From Rattus norvegicus (taxonomy: Eukaryota; Chordata; Mammalia; Rodentia; Muridae), in the NCBI RefSeq assembly GCF_036323735.1, contig NC_086024.1:128114053-128178052 (forward strand): a DNA stretch of 64,000 nt, given 5' to 3'. The notes under the pieces are model-generated. The model did not search any database and was not told where the DNA came from. It saw nothing but the letters and a program-made list of their open reading frames with translations. The translations under genes were made by a program, and so were the position numbers. Below are positions 48,653 to 60,769 of the stretch, one piece after another. The number at the start of each line of letters is the position of its first letter. Position 1 is the stretch's first letter.

Positions 48653-48753
48653 GGGGCTGGGGATTTAGCTCAGTGGTAGAGCGCTTACCTAGGAAGCGCA
48701 AGGCCCTGGGTTCGGTCCCCAGCTCCAAAAAAAAAAAAAAAAAAAAAAAAAAC
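48653..48753 (+). mobile_element. ID SINE (BC1-derived)
   Basis: Full ID with about 28 A tail. Flanked by the 11-bp repeat AAACTCTAGTG at 48642-48652 and 48754-48764. Confidence 0.96.
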
Positions 48754-49357
48754 AAACTCTAGTGATGTAGGGGGGGCTGTAGGCAGTGAATGGCTAGATT
48801 TGTGGAGATAGTGTGAAGTGGTGGCAGGACCTCTCTCATTGGTCACCCTGTGCTTCCACAGGCACTGGAGTGTTCCACGGAAGAACGAACTGTGTCATCC
48901 AGCTTAGAGATGAGATTTCCTGGACTAGAGAGCTGCTCCCTGGGAGATAGAAGGAGCCAGAAGACGTATTCGCAGTGACTAAAATGTACAAGTCAGGAAA
49001 CCAGGCAGAAGGAACACCTTGGCCCGTGAGTCCAGCTCTCTGGGGAGAAACCTGCAAAGCTAAGCCTCTTGTCCCAGCCATCTTGGACTTCAAAAAACTA
49101 ATGGACCTGGATTCCAAGGTGTAAACTATCTGCCAATGGAGGGGTCCCACTAAACTAGACACGGACTGTGGCCTGGCACCTTGGAATCCTCGTGTCAATG
49201 AACAGGAGTAAGAGGGACTCCGGGAGGGGGTAGAAGCTAGGGCTGTTATCACACAGAGGTGTATGCCTGGTGCCAGGAGCTGATTCTGGTCTCCCCAGAT
49301 GCCTACAATGAAGCTCTCACTCTCAGTGTAGCTGTATCTGGAGACAGGGTTCTCAGG

Positions 49358-49377
49358 AGTAATTAAGCTTAATTACT
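49358..49377. promoter_or_regulatory. Perfect 20-bp palindrome with two TAATTA homeodomain-type cores
   Basis: AGTAATTAAGCTTAATTACT reads the same on both strands. Two inverted TAATT cores around a HindIII-like centre could be a paired homeodomain site; function is not shown. Confidence 0.35.
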
Positions 49378-50821
49378 ATGGATGGGAGTCGGGGGCAATC
49401 ACACCTTATTTTCAGAAAGGTAAGAAAACCCAGAGCTTGTTAGTTCTGTCCATCACCCTAGAGCAAAGGTGAAAGGTCATGGTTAGAGCAAAGTGGCACA
49501 AGTCCCTCATCAGGGATGGCTGAGTTTCAGTCTGGAACTCCCAGCATTCAGAACTGTAAGGAAATCAGTCCCTGTTGACGGAGCTGCCCAGCCTGGGGCG
49601 ATTTTGCTATGGCACCTGGCAGTCGGAGATCTTCATTACGAGCAACTCCAGCATCCAGACACCCTCAGGTTAAGAGCTTCAGATGGAAACCTAGAACAGC
49701 CGAGGGGGAAGGGAAAGATAATTGGTGTCAATCATGGCCTCTGGGCAGCTGCAGGGACCAAACTCCAGCCTAGCTTACTAATCCTTGCCGTCATTTTTTT
49801 TTTTTTAGGAAGTTGGAACTGACCACATCCAAGATTGGGCTTTCTCAGATTTCAGACTGATGGTAATTTTGTCCTTAAATTAGATGTAAATATCAGAGGA
49901 CAGGAGCTGCATCTGCCTCAGTCTATTTCCTGTCATAGAACCCTTAAGCCCAGGGAATTCATAATGGACGGAGCTGATCTTGGCTCTTGGTTCCATCAGC
50001 CCAAGAACATGGCACCAATACCTTCTCGGCTGCTACGCAAAGCCATGTGACAGGGAAGGCAGCTTTCACAGGAAGCCACCCACAGGAACCCTCGAGCACC
50101 TCGAACTTCCTGATTAGCTCTTAAAGGCCTTACTTTCTCTTGACACTTCCACATCGGGACAATAGGCTTTATAACAAGTCTTAACGGGGACAAGAGGAAG
50201 TGAACCAGAACATAGAGGATGGTTGGGGCACCTACAGGTCTGCTTACTCTTCCTACTGCTAAGTGGAGAGAGCTGAAGTTGCTACCATCGTCCAATCACA
50301 AGATGCCTCCAACGGTCCCACCCTCCCTCCCTCCCGTGGGCAGCTAACCCCGAACACAGCTGCCACGGTACCCACCATGGGAAAGGCAATTGCAGCAATG
50401 GATTACAACCAGAGCGGGCTGGAATCACAGAATCTCTGTCTTCCCAACCTCACATGGTGAGCTGAAGCAGCCAGTTTCCCCTCCAGCTATCAACGTGGGC
50501 TGAGGAATAGACCCAGCAGTGTAGGAGAGCCAACTCTCTAGGGGGATGGACTTTGATCAATGACAGGGTCCAGGAAGATCTGTGGATGATTTATCTCCCC
50601 TTCTTCATCTGCGGCTCCGTATGGCTTAGTCCAATATGTCTTGCGCAACTGAACAGCTGGCTGTTTTCCCTGGCAAGGCTGCGGCTGGCTCAGCATCACC
50701 CGTGAGCTGCCCTCTCTCCTATCCCGCTTCTCTTGCACTTCTCCTTCTTCCTGCCCTGGAGTGCACACCCATGATGGGTTATTACAAGGAGTTTCTCCTC
50801 TAGCATCCTTGGGGCACTGCC

Positions 50822-50904
50822 TTTGATGTATGTGGCCACAACCTCTGGGACACATAAAACTAAGGGGTTTATGTGCCCCAGAGGTTGTGGCCGTATACTT
50901 CAAA
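50822..50904. repeat. Near-perfect inverted repeat (38-bp arms, 6-bp loop)
   Basis: Arm 50822-50860 and arm 50867-50904 are reverse complements with four mismatches and one extra base. Key words are GGCCACAACCTCTGGGACAC and TGTGCCCCAGAGGTTGTGGC. It looks like a palindromic MITE or a foldback unit; no family could be named. Confidence 0.8.
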
Positions 50905-51029
50905 TGAAGTGGAACAATGTAGCAACCGGAATATTTTCTATCAGGACCATCTGCGTGGCTGTGTGCAATCAAATGAAGTGGCTCCTTAAATACGAAGATG
51001 GTGTTCTTTAGGCTCTCACCAGGCATTGC

Positions 51030-51110
51030 AGCATAGGGGAAGGGATCGCAAGTTTGAGGCTAGCCTGGGCTACATTGCAAGACTCTGTCTCCAGAACGAA
51101 CAGAAAAACA
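51030..51110 (+). repeat. B1 SINE fragment
   Basis: GTTTGAGGCTAGCCTGGGCT and AAGACTCTGTCTCCAGAACG: only the 3' half of B1. Confidence 0.7.
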
Positions 51111-51892
51111 GACAAATAGATGCGAACTCTTGAGCTAGAAGACACCTTGATTTTCACTATATCAATCTCTGAGGAGTTTTTAAAGTCCTGACACCCGATT
51201 CCTCTCCCCATTATGGTTTAGAATGGTATTTAAATATAATTAGGTCACGGTGTTTTGGGGAGAGTTAACACAGATGATTCTTGAAGGTTATCAAATAGCA
51301 GCTGGTCGAAGGGGGACCCACTACCTGTAATGGTTTTGAAGGGTAAAGGGAAACGTGGTACAGGAACGTGAATCGGCATCCAGAATGTTCTTGAGCAAAA
51401 CATGAAGAAAACAACAGAAGCCCATTAGGCTAGGAAGGAAATGCTCATTGTTAGGCTTCCCGTTTCATTTTCAAACGCTGCATGTAGATAAACATGGTTA
51501 TCTACAAAGACACTGGCCTTACCCCAGTCATCCACTACTTCCAGTTCAGTTAACCATGTGGCACAGCACAAGACAGCTATGCCTCTGGAGAGAGGATGTT
51601 TCACCATTCACTGGGTCTGAGGGAGGGGCCGCATGTTTCTCCTGGGCTTTCTCGGAGACATCACTGGGCCTTCTGTGGTTTGTCCCACCTTCTGTCAATG
51701 ACCTAAAAGCGAAGCAGCAATCTGCCCTCAGTGGTGTGTGGCAGACGAATTTGCTTCACCTCAAAATGCAATTTTGTTCTTTTCCCAACACCACGTTTAG
51801 TCTGAAGCTTGGAGGCTAGAAGTGGGCATAAAGGAGCCAGGAAGAAGCCCAGACTTTTACTTTGACTTAAAATTATCCCTATCTTCCCTATA

Positions 51893-52176
51893 TACACAGA
51901 GAGAAAGAGGGAGGGGGAGGAAGGGGGAGACGAAGACAGAGACAAACATATAGAGAGGAAGACAGACATGCACACACACAAATATATACATGCAGAGAAA
52001 CACAAACACACACAGAGACATACATACACACACAGACAGACACATACATAAACAGAGACAGACCTGTAGACACACACAGACAAATACACACATACAGAAA
52101 GAGAGAGCCAGACAGACAAATGCACAGACATACGTACACACAGAGGCAGACAGGCAAACAGACACACGCACACACA

Positions 52177-52223
<47 letters not shown>

Positions 52224-52235
52224 ACAGACACACAC
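51893..52235. repeat. GA/CA compound microsatellite
   Basis: GAGAAAGAGGGAGG start, CAGACAGACACA variants, ending in pure (CA)n at 52183-52216. Confidence 0.95.
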
Positions 52236-52237
52236 TT

Positions 52238-52320
52238 TTTGTCAGTACTGGAAATCAAGCCCAGATCATCAAGAGCGCTAGGTAAACGCTCTACCATGGA
52301 GTCAACATCCCAAGCCTTCC
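52238..52320 (-). repeat. ID-related SINE remnant, reverse strand
   Basis: GAAATCAAGCCCAGATCATC and GCGCTAGGTAAACGCTCTAC with CATGGAGTCAACATCCC are a diverged reversed ID. Confidence 0.65.
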
Positions 52321-52954
52321 TGTTGCCCTTCCTTTCCCACTAAGAAAGAGCCAAGAGTTGGAGAAGTTTTCAGGTCTGGGCATAGTTGATTGTCACTCTG
52401 GGCCAGGGCCATTTTTCTACATCAAAAGGAAGTCCAAACAAGAGATCCAGAGAACATTTGGTTGGGCCCATTTGGCTGACCAATCTTTTGGCCAGGGCAA
52501 CTGAGTCCAAATGCCAGCCCGACGGGCAGAGCCAGCTCCAGGTCCTGGATTGAGCTGGGCACCAACATGTGCTGTGGCAGCTAGAAGCCGTCAGAAAGGA
52601 AGAGAGTTCTACTCTCTGAGGTCTCACATTTCTTACGCACAGCACTAAACTGCAAATGGGACTGTGTCTTCTCCCTGCTTCAAATGGTCCAGAAGAAACC
52701 CCAACATAGCCTTGGAGGACCGTCCACCCCAGGCTCCTCCCGGTCTGGCTCACTTTTCTATTGTACATTTTATGTATGTATACTATACATTATGTATACT
52801 GTACATCTTTACGCCTGCTGCCTTATACCTCCTTGTCCTTGCCCATGTTCCTTCCTCTGCCCACAATCCCCTTTCTTCCTGGGAATCCTGCTAATTCCCG
52901 TGGCGCTCTCCTATCCATCTCAGGCCTAGCACAGTACACCTCTTAATGGAGTCT

Positions 52955-53580
52955 AATTATATGATTGTGAGATGGGTTTAATGTAGTTCATGTGTTAGGG
53001 CTTAGTCATCAATGTGATGATACTAAGAGACATTGTGACCTTTCTGGGTGGGACCTAGTAGGAGTTAGTTAGGTTATTACAAGCACTGCCCTTAAAAGGG
53101 ATTCACGTGGCCTGCTCTGTGTGTGAGTGCAGAGCTCATGAGACTTGCATTAGTTCTTGCAAAAGTGAATTGTCATGCAAAATTTGGACTGCCCTCACTA
53201 GATCCTGGGTTACACGGATGCTTTCGCATGGACGTCCAATATGAAGATGTCTACTGTTTGGCCCCCACCAATCCTGGTTTTAAATATTTCAAACTCTTGC
53301 AAGAGAAATGATTTGGCAGTTAGCGGCAAGTGCTAGTGTAGGAGCACCCAAGTAGTGTTCCTAGAACCCATGTGGGGGCTCACAACCACCTGTAACTCCA
53401 CACAAGGCTGTGGGTATCCAGCCATCCCCCCACGTATAGTTAATTAAAAATAACTCCTAAAAAACGTATTTAAAAAGGAAGTTTCCAACATCTAAAACTA
53501 TAAGCTAAATAAAACTCTTTTCTCTGCAAAGTACTCAGCCCCAGATATTTTCTTATGACAACAGAAAATAGGCCGGAACA
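52955..53580 (+). repeat. MaLR-like LTR interrupted by a SINE
   Basis: GGACCTAGTAGGAGTTAGTT, CTTAAAAGGGATTCACGTGG and AAGCTAAATAAAACTCTTTT with CAGATATTTTCTTATGACAA are in MaLR order; the SINE below splits it. Confidence 0.5.
53318..53465 (+). repeat. B2/B3-type SINE
   Basis: GGGGGCTCACAACCACCTGT, AACTCCACACAAGGCTG and an A-rich end. Confidence 0.65.
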
Positions 53581-54801
53581 GGACTCAGAAAGACTGCCGG
53601 GAGAAGTCTGATCTTGGTGTCACTTGACTCCAGGACAGATCTGGGAAGTTTTCTTAGATTTTCTGAGCCTCCTCTCCTGGCTGGGCATCTGCAATCCATC
53701 TTACATCCAAAAGGGCTGGCGAGGCAGCATTGCTAAACCAACCCAACGTCGAGAGCCTATGAACCAGACTCCCCCTCACATCTCCTCCACAGCCTTTCTG
53801 CGACCCCCATTGTGGAAAGTATGGAGGTCTTTGTGCTCACAGATAATCAATAGGAGAAACTGAAATGCTACACACACCGGTTGTTCCTTCAAGGGAAGGA
53901 ATGTGATGTCAGTTATTTTTGCCCAGAAGGGCTGTGCCCAGATGTGCTTACTAGACCGGTGACCTTGTCTCTAACTGTGTAGCTGTTTAAGTCTAAGAAT
54001 CACTGAAGACCCCAGACTCAAATAGTGTGCAAACGCAAAGGGTGTTTATTTTGTAGAAATTATCAATATTCGCAGGGTCAACCATTCAGCAAAATGTCGA
54101 TGCAGGTCTAGGGGAACTTTCCAGAAGGGTTAGATACCCTCTAATATGACCTTTAGTGGCTACGTAGTGACATTGATACACTTTTGGTTGCACTATGGAT
54201 TCTATGATAGTTCTATTATAATTGATGAGACCTTGAAGAATTTTGGAAACCAGTTCAGTTCTGGCCTTGTTATCTCTTCCAGCTCAGTGTCCCAGGAGAT
54301 GACTCTGCTCCTGTCTTACCCTCCCTAAGTCAGAGCCGTCACTAGCTAAAGACCCATGGCCAGCGGCTCCCTCTGAGATGCCCAGCATGTTTCCCAGTTT
54401 GCTTTGATGTAGCCACATCTGATTTGTAGTTAGCTGACCTTGATCCTCAAGGGAACTATGTATGTTTTGTTGTGCATGGTGGGATTGAGTTAATTATTTC
54501 CAGAAAAGTTTTCACCAAAGTATGATACGTTTAAATATGCCTAAAATAAGCTACTAAGGGTCAGACTCCTGAAGTTTGTACCAACACCAGCCACCAAGTC
54601 CTGTTGGGCTGAACTCCCTTCTTGTCTCCCATGGCTTGTCTCTCTGCAGCCTGCTGAGGTCATAGACGCCCAATCCCTGCGACTCCAGGTCAACCATCTT
54701 GTTATTTCTCAAACCCTCTGACCTGAGTTCGCCTCAGCCAGGTCCTTCCAGACGTCTAGACAGCTCTTGTCCAGTTGCCAGGACTTGTCAACAATTCACA
54801 C

Positions 54802-55096
54802 TGCTGTGGTTTGAGTACTTCATGCCATCCAAGTTCATGTGGGACCTTGAGCCCAGAGAGGAAGCTGGGGACTAGTGGGAGGTGTTTAGGTCATGAGGGT
54901 TTTGCCTCAGACTGGATGAGTGCTCCTATGGAAAGGGTACAAGATGCTATCTTGGAAACAGACAGGGCTCTTGCCAGACACCAAACCTCCCAGCACTTCA
55001 GTCTTGGACTTCCAAACCCCCAAACTGGGACAAATGACCTTCTGCTCTCTATAAATTGAGTCATCTCGGCTATTCTGTGATCTCTACACCAAACAC
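54802..55096 (+). repeat. MaLR-type LTR
   Basis: GTGGGAGGTGTTTAGGTCAT, CAGTCTTGGACTTCCAAACC and CTCTATAAATTGAGTCATCT follow MaLR order. Confidence 0.55.
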
Positions 55097-55156
55097 ACGG
55101 GGACACTTAGCCACACAGCCCTGCCTCGTTTATATCAACCCACCAGCTCTTGCACT

Positions 55157-55275
55157 TCACATGTGAAGGTCAGAGGACAATTTGTAGGAATGATTTCTTT
55201 CCTTCCACCCTGTGGGTCCCAAGGATCAGATTCATGTCCCCAGGCTTTGGGGCAAGCCCTCACTCTCAACCCCCT
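55157..55275 (-). repeat. B3-type SINE, reverse strand
   Basis: AAGGTCAGAGGACAATTTGT, CAAGGATCAGATTCATGTCC, GGCTTTGGGGCAAGCCCTCA. Confidence 0.75.
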
Positions 55276-56420
55276 CAATGTCCCGTGCTTTTTAGCACAC
55301 ACTTTCTACTACCTATCTCTTTCGTTTGTGACTTGTCTCCCTCACTTGCAGGTGTGATCCCGGTGGGCGGGAGTTTAGCTTCCTTCTCTGTTGTCTGGAG
55401 CAGAGGTTGCATACTACGTCCCCTCAGCCCACTGATGGGTCCAAAGGACTTGTGGGGACGGTCCTCTGTCTCTCAGCCCCTACATTCCTGCTGCAACATC
55501 TTCTTATTTCTTTGCATGAAAGTCCAGTAAGCCTGTGTAGGAACCTAACCCCACAGGTATGGGTAGCACATAGACTATAGTGCTACTGGCATGACAGATC
55601 AGGCTGCTGTAAGCACACCTAGACTCTCTACCTTGCACAACTGGCTCTAAGATCCTCTGCACTCTTCTGAGGGCCCTAGTGGAAGGAGCCCCTATCTCTA
55701 CAGCACTACTTTGACTCCTGCCCAATCCTCTCGCCCCATCTTTCTTGCTTCTGGGCTAATTTCCCACCTAAACCAGGAGCGCCCTGACTTGTTCTCTGCT
55801 CTGCTTTGGAGGACTTCATCTGGGAGCTCAAGATGTGCTGTGTTCCCAAGACAGACTGGAGCTGGACTCTCTGTAGCCCAACTTGTATTTGCTGAGTGAG
55901 TGAATGAAAAGAGACGGTTTGCAAGGTTCTGTATCCCATCCCCTGCTTTATGATTAAAGGTTTGGGTGACTTTTCCTCCAAGGGGGAACTCACTGAATTC
56001 TACAGCTTCTTGTTTACAGTAGGATTTTCTGGGAATGGCTTCCGCTTGGAAACCTGTCTGGCTCCAGGCTTTGTAGATCTTGCAGGGAGGGAGGGCTTTG
56101 CCATTTACTTTAGTTAGAAATGTCAGAAGCACCCAGGAGCTTGGAGACCTGCCGCTCACACTGGCACCAGCCAGCCGGGCACATAGCTTGTTCCCGATGA
56201 CTCTCGGAAGTGCACAGTTTTCTCAAGGTCTGGTGTAGAAACACCAGTTGGGGTTCACAGCTCTCTAAATATTGTTGCCACCTCCCTCACTTGGCTTTCA
56301 AAAAGCGTGTCTGCATTGAAGGCTCTGTACCAGGCCTTGAGCCCTGGGAATCAGAATGGCTGAACAAGGTCCCCATCTTCCTTCTAAGAACTTCTGTTGG
56401 GTGATAAAGAACAGGAAGGA

Positions 56421-56522
56421 GGGGCTGGGGATTTAGCTCAGTGGTTAGAGCGCTTACCGAGGAAGCGCAAGGCCCTGGGTTCGGTCCCCAGCTCCGAAAA
56501 AAAAGAACCAAAAAAAAAAAAA
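56421..56522 (+). mobile_element. ID SINE (BC1-derived)
   Basis: Full ID body with an extra T in the A box (GGTTAGAG) and A tail with GAACC. Flanked by the 15-bp repeat AAAGAACAGGAAGGA at 56406-56420 and 56523-56537. Confidence 0.96.
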
Positions 56523-56999
56523 AAAGAACAGGAAGGAAAGTGACTGTCATAGTGTGGTGTGAACACACATGACCACAAGCTACAAAGCACTAGAAGAACC
56601 TGGAGCTCTCAGCTCTGGGAGCAGATATGCTTTCTTCCTGGTGCCATCCATAGTGGCTTCCTGTGCACACTCAGTTCCAACCTCTGCCACACACATATGC
56701 TGTACTCCTACCCTGACGGTTTTACCCTCTACTTCCTAGCAGGGCCCTCAACATTCTTTGGCTCCAACCCTGAGCTTTCCCCAGGTAGTGCCTCTCCCCC
56801 GTCCCACATTGATTCTCCCCGAGTGCTGTGCTTGGGCTGGGTCTAGGGACTTGGAGCTGTCCTTTTCCCTCTACAAAGTTAGGGAAGGATGAAGAATCAA
56901 GGCAAGTGTCATGGGAGAAAGACATATAGACTTGAACAGCTGGGTGGAGTCCTAGGGTTGCTGTTCCCTGGGGTTCTGGCTTGAACATGCTACGTTCCC

Positions 57000-57305
57000 C
57001 ACGGGCTTATATGGTTGAACACTTGGTCCCTGGCTGGTGCTGTTGTTTGGAAAGTTGTGAAACCATTAGGACCTAGGTGATAGACTGGAACCACAGGGGT
57101 GGGGAGAGAGGGGGTGACCCCTGTTGCAGCCTAACTTATCTACTTCTGGTCTACCTCCAAGATGTGAGAAAGCAGACTGACGAGCCCACCGCCATGGACC
57201 GTTTGCCAGGGCTAGCTGTGCAATCAGGAGCCAAAGCGAACCCTTCGGTCCCTGAGTTGATCCTGTTAAGAATTTTGCCATGGTGATGAGATACATAGCT
57301 AACAT
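57000..57305. repeat. Rodent interspersed LTR-like sequence, uncertain
   Basis: GTTGTTTGGAAAGTTGTGAA, AGCCAAAGCGAACCCTTCGG and TTTTGCCATGGTGATGAGAT recur in rodent repeats of LTR type. Confidence 0.4.
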
Positions 57306-57523
57306 ATCTGACTATGCTCTCTTGGGCACGAGTAGAGAGAATGAGAGATGAAAGTAGTGGAGGGAAAGATGACTGGGGGAAGGGGATGGTGGCCTGGTGA
57401 GCCTGGCTAGACATTGGCAAAGTAAGGTAGAGCTAACGGTTTTTTAAAAGGCAAATGTCAATGGCCTCAGTTACTGGTGATTTGGGAAGACCATGCTGGC
57501 AGTGCTGGCAGTAAGATACAAAG

Positions 57524-58583
57524 ATGCAGCTTCACACTGTCACCCTCAGTAGCCACTTTACACTGTCACCCTCAGCAGCTTTACACTGTCACCCTCAGCT
57601 GCAGCTTTTCACTGTCACCCTCAGCAGCAGCTTCACACTGTCACCATCAGCAGCCACTTCACACTGTCACTCTCAGCAGCCACTTCACACTGTCACTCTC
57701 AGCAGCCACTTCACACTGTCACTCTCAGCAGCCGCTTCACACTGTCACCCTCAGCAGCTTTACACTGTCACCCTCAGCTGCAGTTTTTCACTGTCACCCT
57801 CAGCAGCAGCTTCACACTGTCACCATCAGCAGCTGCTTCACACTGTCACCCTTAGCAGTCACTTCACACTGTCACCATCAGCAGCTGCTTCACACTGTCA
57901 CCCTCAGCAGCTGCTTCACACTGTCACTCTCAGCAGCCACTTCACACTGTCACTCTCAGCAGCCACTTCACACTGTCACTTTCAGCAGCCACTTCACACT
58001 GTCACTCTCAGCAGCCGCTTCACACTGTCACCCTTAGCAGTCACTTCACACTGTCACCCTCAGCAGCCGCTTCACACTGTCACTCTCAGCAGCCGCTTCA
58101 CACTGTCACTCTCAGCAGTCGCTTCACACTGTCACTCTCAGCAGTCACTTCACACTGTCACTCTCAGCAGTCGCTTCACACTGTCACTCTCAGCAGCCGC
58201 TTCACACTGTCACCCTCAGCAGCTTTACACTGTCACCCTCAGCAGTCACTTCACACTGTCACTCTCAGCAGCCGCTTCACACTGTCACCCTCAGCAGCTT
58301 TACACTGTCACCCTCAGCTGCAGCTTTTCACTGTCACCCTCAGCAGCAGCTTCACACTCTCACCCTCAGCCACTTCACACTGTCACCCTCAGCTGCAGCT
58401 TCACACTACACTGTCACCCTCAGCCACTTCACACTGTCACCCTCAGCAGTCATTTCACACTGTCACCCTCAGCAGTCACTTCACACTGTCACCCTCAGCA
58501 GTCACTTCACACTGTCATCCTCAGCAGTCACTTCACACTGTCACCCTCAGCTGCTTCACACCGTCACCCTCAGCAGCTGCAGG
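57524..58583 (+). repeat. 26-bp minisatellite, about 41 units, with higher-order repetition
   Basis: The shared core is CACTGTCACYCTCAGCAG followed by a variable CC/TC/CT and an ACTTCA-like joint. Most units are 26 bp, with 20- and 23-bp variants. No stop occurs in any frame of the unit, so all three plus frames stay open. Two exact 60-bp stretches are 540 bp apart (57721-57780 and 58261-58320). The frame-length 'protein' is a repeat artefact. Confidence 0.97.
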
Positions 58584-58719
58584 AGGTTCCTCTAATATTT
58601 TAGGGACTTTGACTCAGGTCAACTCAGGAATTGCAGATTTGACACTGAAAAGAATTTCAGAACTTGGCAGTGTGAGCAGGCAGAGCTGGGATTTCATTAG
58701 AGATGCTTTTTAAAGTCTG

Positions 58720-59170
58720 TTTCATTTTATTCTATTTTGAGACAGGGTCTCATTATGTAGCCCTGCTTGGCCTGTATCTTAATGACTTTTTAAAAAGCTT
58801 GCTGTGGCAGAATACCATGATCGAAGCAAACTCATAGAAGAAAGATTAATTTAGGGCTCATGGTTCCAGAGAGTTAGAGTCCATAACCATCTTGAAGGGA
58901 AGTATGGCAGCAACCAGGTGGTAGCTAGGAGCTTGTATCTGATCCGCAAGCACGAGGCAGAAAGAGCTAACTGGGAATGGTGTGGGCCTTTGAAACCTCA
59001 ATGTCCACCTCAGTTAGACACACCTCCTCCAACAAAGCCACACCTCCTAATCCTTCCCAAACAGTTCCGCCAACTAGGACCAAGCAGTCAAATAAATCAG
59101 CTTATGGGGCCATTCACGGCCAAACCACCACAGCCTGGAACTCATTATGTAAATGAGGGGGTGGGTGGAT
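58720..59170 (-). repeat. B1 SINE (reverse) split by an older dispersed repeat
   Basis: TTTTGAGACAGGGTCTCATT and GTAGCCCTGCTTGGCCTG at 58735-58774 continue as CCTGGAACTCATTATGTAAA at 59134. Between them, 58775-59132 carries ACACCTCCTCCAACAAAGCC and CCTTCCCAAACAGTTCCGCC, a common rodent repeat. Confidence 0.65.
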
Positions 59171-59697
59171 CGTGTGCCACACCCAGGGGCAGGTATGGTC
59201 CCCTCAAGGGGAAGTCACAATGGATTGTCTTAGCAGTAACCATATACATCATTTGTGTGGCTCCCTAGTTTCTAAGAAACCTTTTGATACATTTTCTCAA
59301 TGTTTTTGACAAGTGGAATTACAGAGTGTCTCCCGAGATGCCTTGGATGGAGTTTTAACCTGACAGGTGATACAGGAATTGCTAGATTTACACAGAGGTT
59401 GTCAAATGTCCTTTCTGTCAATGGGATTTCTGGTGAGGTTCCTAGAAAATGACAGGTTTGCTGTTGAGAAGAAAGATGGTCTTGTTCACTGTGCTGCAGT
59501 TCTTGCTTCTAGCCAGATGCCTGAATGAGGGACTCCTTTTCCTTTCTTGTGCCCCCAGATTCTCCCTGCCTTTCTCTCCTGTCCAGTCATGTCCAGTAGA
59601 AGGATAAAGGACGGGAGTGAGATTGGTGGTCTGAGTACACCCTGAGCTGATGGACAGCTTAACCCAAAAGTCTCACAGTTCAGGTTTTTGCCTGACA

Positions 59698-59800
59698 CAC
59701 TGATCTTGCACAACTGTTTAAACTCCCTAAGCCTCTGCTTCTCCATCTATAAAATGAGAACATAATTAACATCACTTCTTTTGCCTGGGAATATCATAAG
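59698..59800 (-). repeat. MIR-like fragment
   Basis: AACTCCCTAAGCCTCTGCTT and CTCCATCTATAAAATGAGAA are reversed MIR core. Confidence 0.6.
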
Positions 59801-60769
59801 AAAAAATAAATGAGAATTGGTTTTGTAAACTTAAAAATACTATATAAATACAAGATGTGATCAGCGATGTCCAGGGAAGCCTAGGCATGAAAGAATTTTA
59901 TTTTCTCTCTGGAAAAAAAATGGGAAGTTTGCATATGTGTGTGTGTTTGAGGGGTGGGAAATACAGTGCCCCATGGAATAATATCCATGTTCTCTCTAGC
60001 ACAAAGAATTGCCATCTTTGGCATGTAAGAGTCTTCTAACCTTATAGTTCAAGATGGCTACTCCAAGTCTAGCTATCACATCCCCAGCCCTACCATCAGG
60101 AAAAAGGAAGAGAAAAAGGAAACATCCTTCTTCCTAAAGGCCACCTTTGGAAGTCTCACATGACACTCCTATTTGGGCTCTATAGCCCTGGGCATAATCA
60201 CATGACCATACCTAGCTGCAAGAGAAGCTGTTAACCAGGACAGCCATAATGAGCAATAGAGATGGGTATGGAGGGACTAGCAGGTGGTCAAAATTTCTGT
60301 CAGATTTTTACTATGGTGCTTTTCATAAAGTGTAGGTACTTTATAAGAGGTAGAACCTACTGGGAAGTCTTCTGAGTTTATGTTCTTGAAAGGACACTGG
60401 GACCACAGTCTTTTCCTCTTCCTCTCTTATATCCCACCATGAGTGGAATGACTGCTACACATTCCTGGCATACTGTGCTTCTGAGTCACAGGAACAGTCA
60501 GTCTTGGAAACTCGAAGCCCAAGAGGTATAAGATGGCTGTCTCAGATAGTTGGTAAGAGTTACCAAGAGTACAGGAGTAAACCTTTCATTTTGAACCTTG
60601 GGTGTCATCCAGGCAGTAAGAGTGAAGACACCAGAGCTCAGGGCCAATACGCAAGTCCACAATGCCCAGCATTTGCTGTTAATAGGATATTGGGACATGG
60701 CACTGATACAAGGTAGTGACTGTTACTGCACACGTCTATAAGAAACTGGAGCTGAATTAGTAGCCCTGT

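Noticed and set aside
57524..58583. CRISPR-like array
   Set aside because: Units abut with no unique spacers, and the host is a mammal.
57477..58603. Open frames of 186 and 359 residues, rich in His, Ser and Leu
   Set aside because: They follow a 26-bp tandem repeat that lacks stops in all frames; there is no codon bias and the sequence cycles every 26 residues.
60119..60240. Ancient L1-type 3' end (CACATGACCATACCTAGCTG)
   Set aside because: The resemblance is limited to one short stretch, so it was not listed as a feature.
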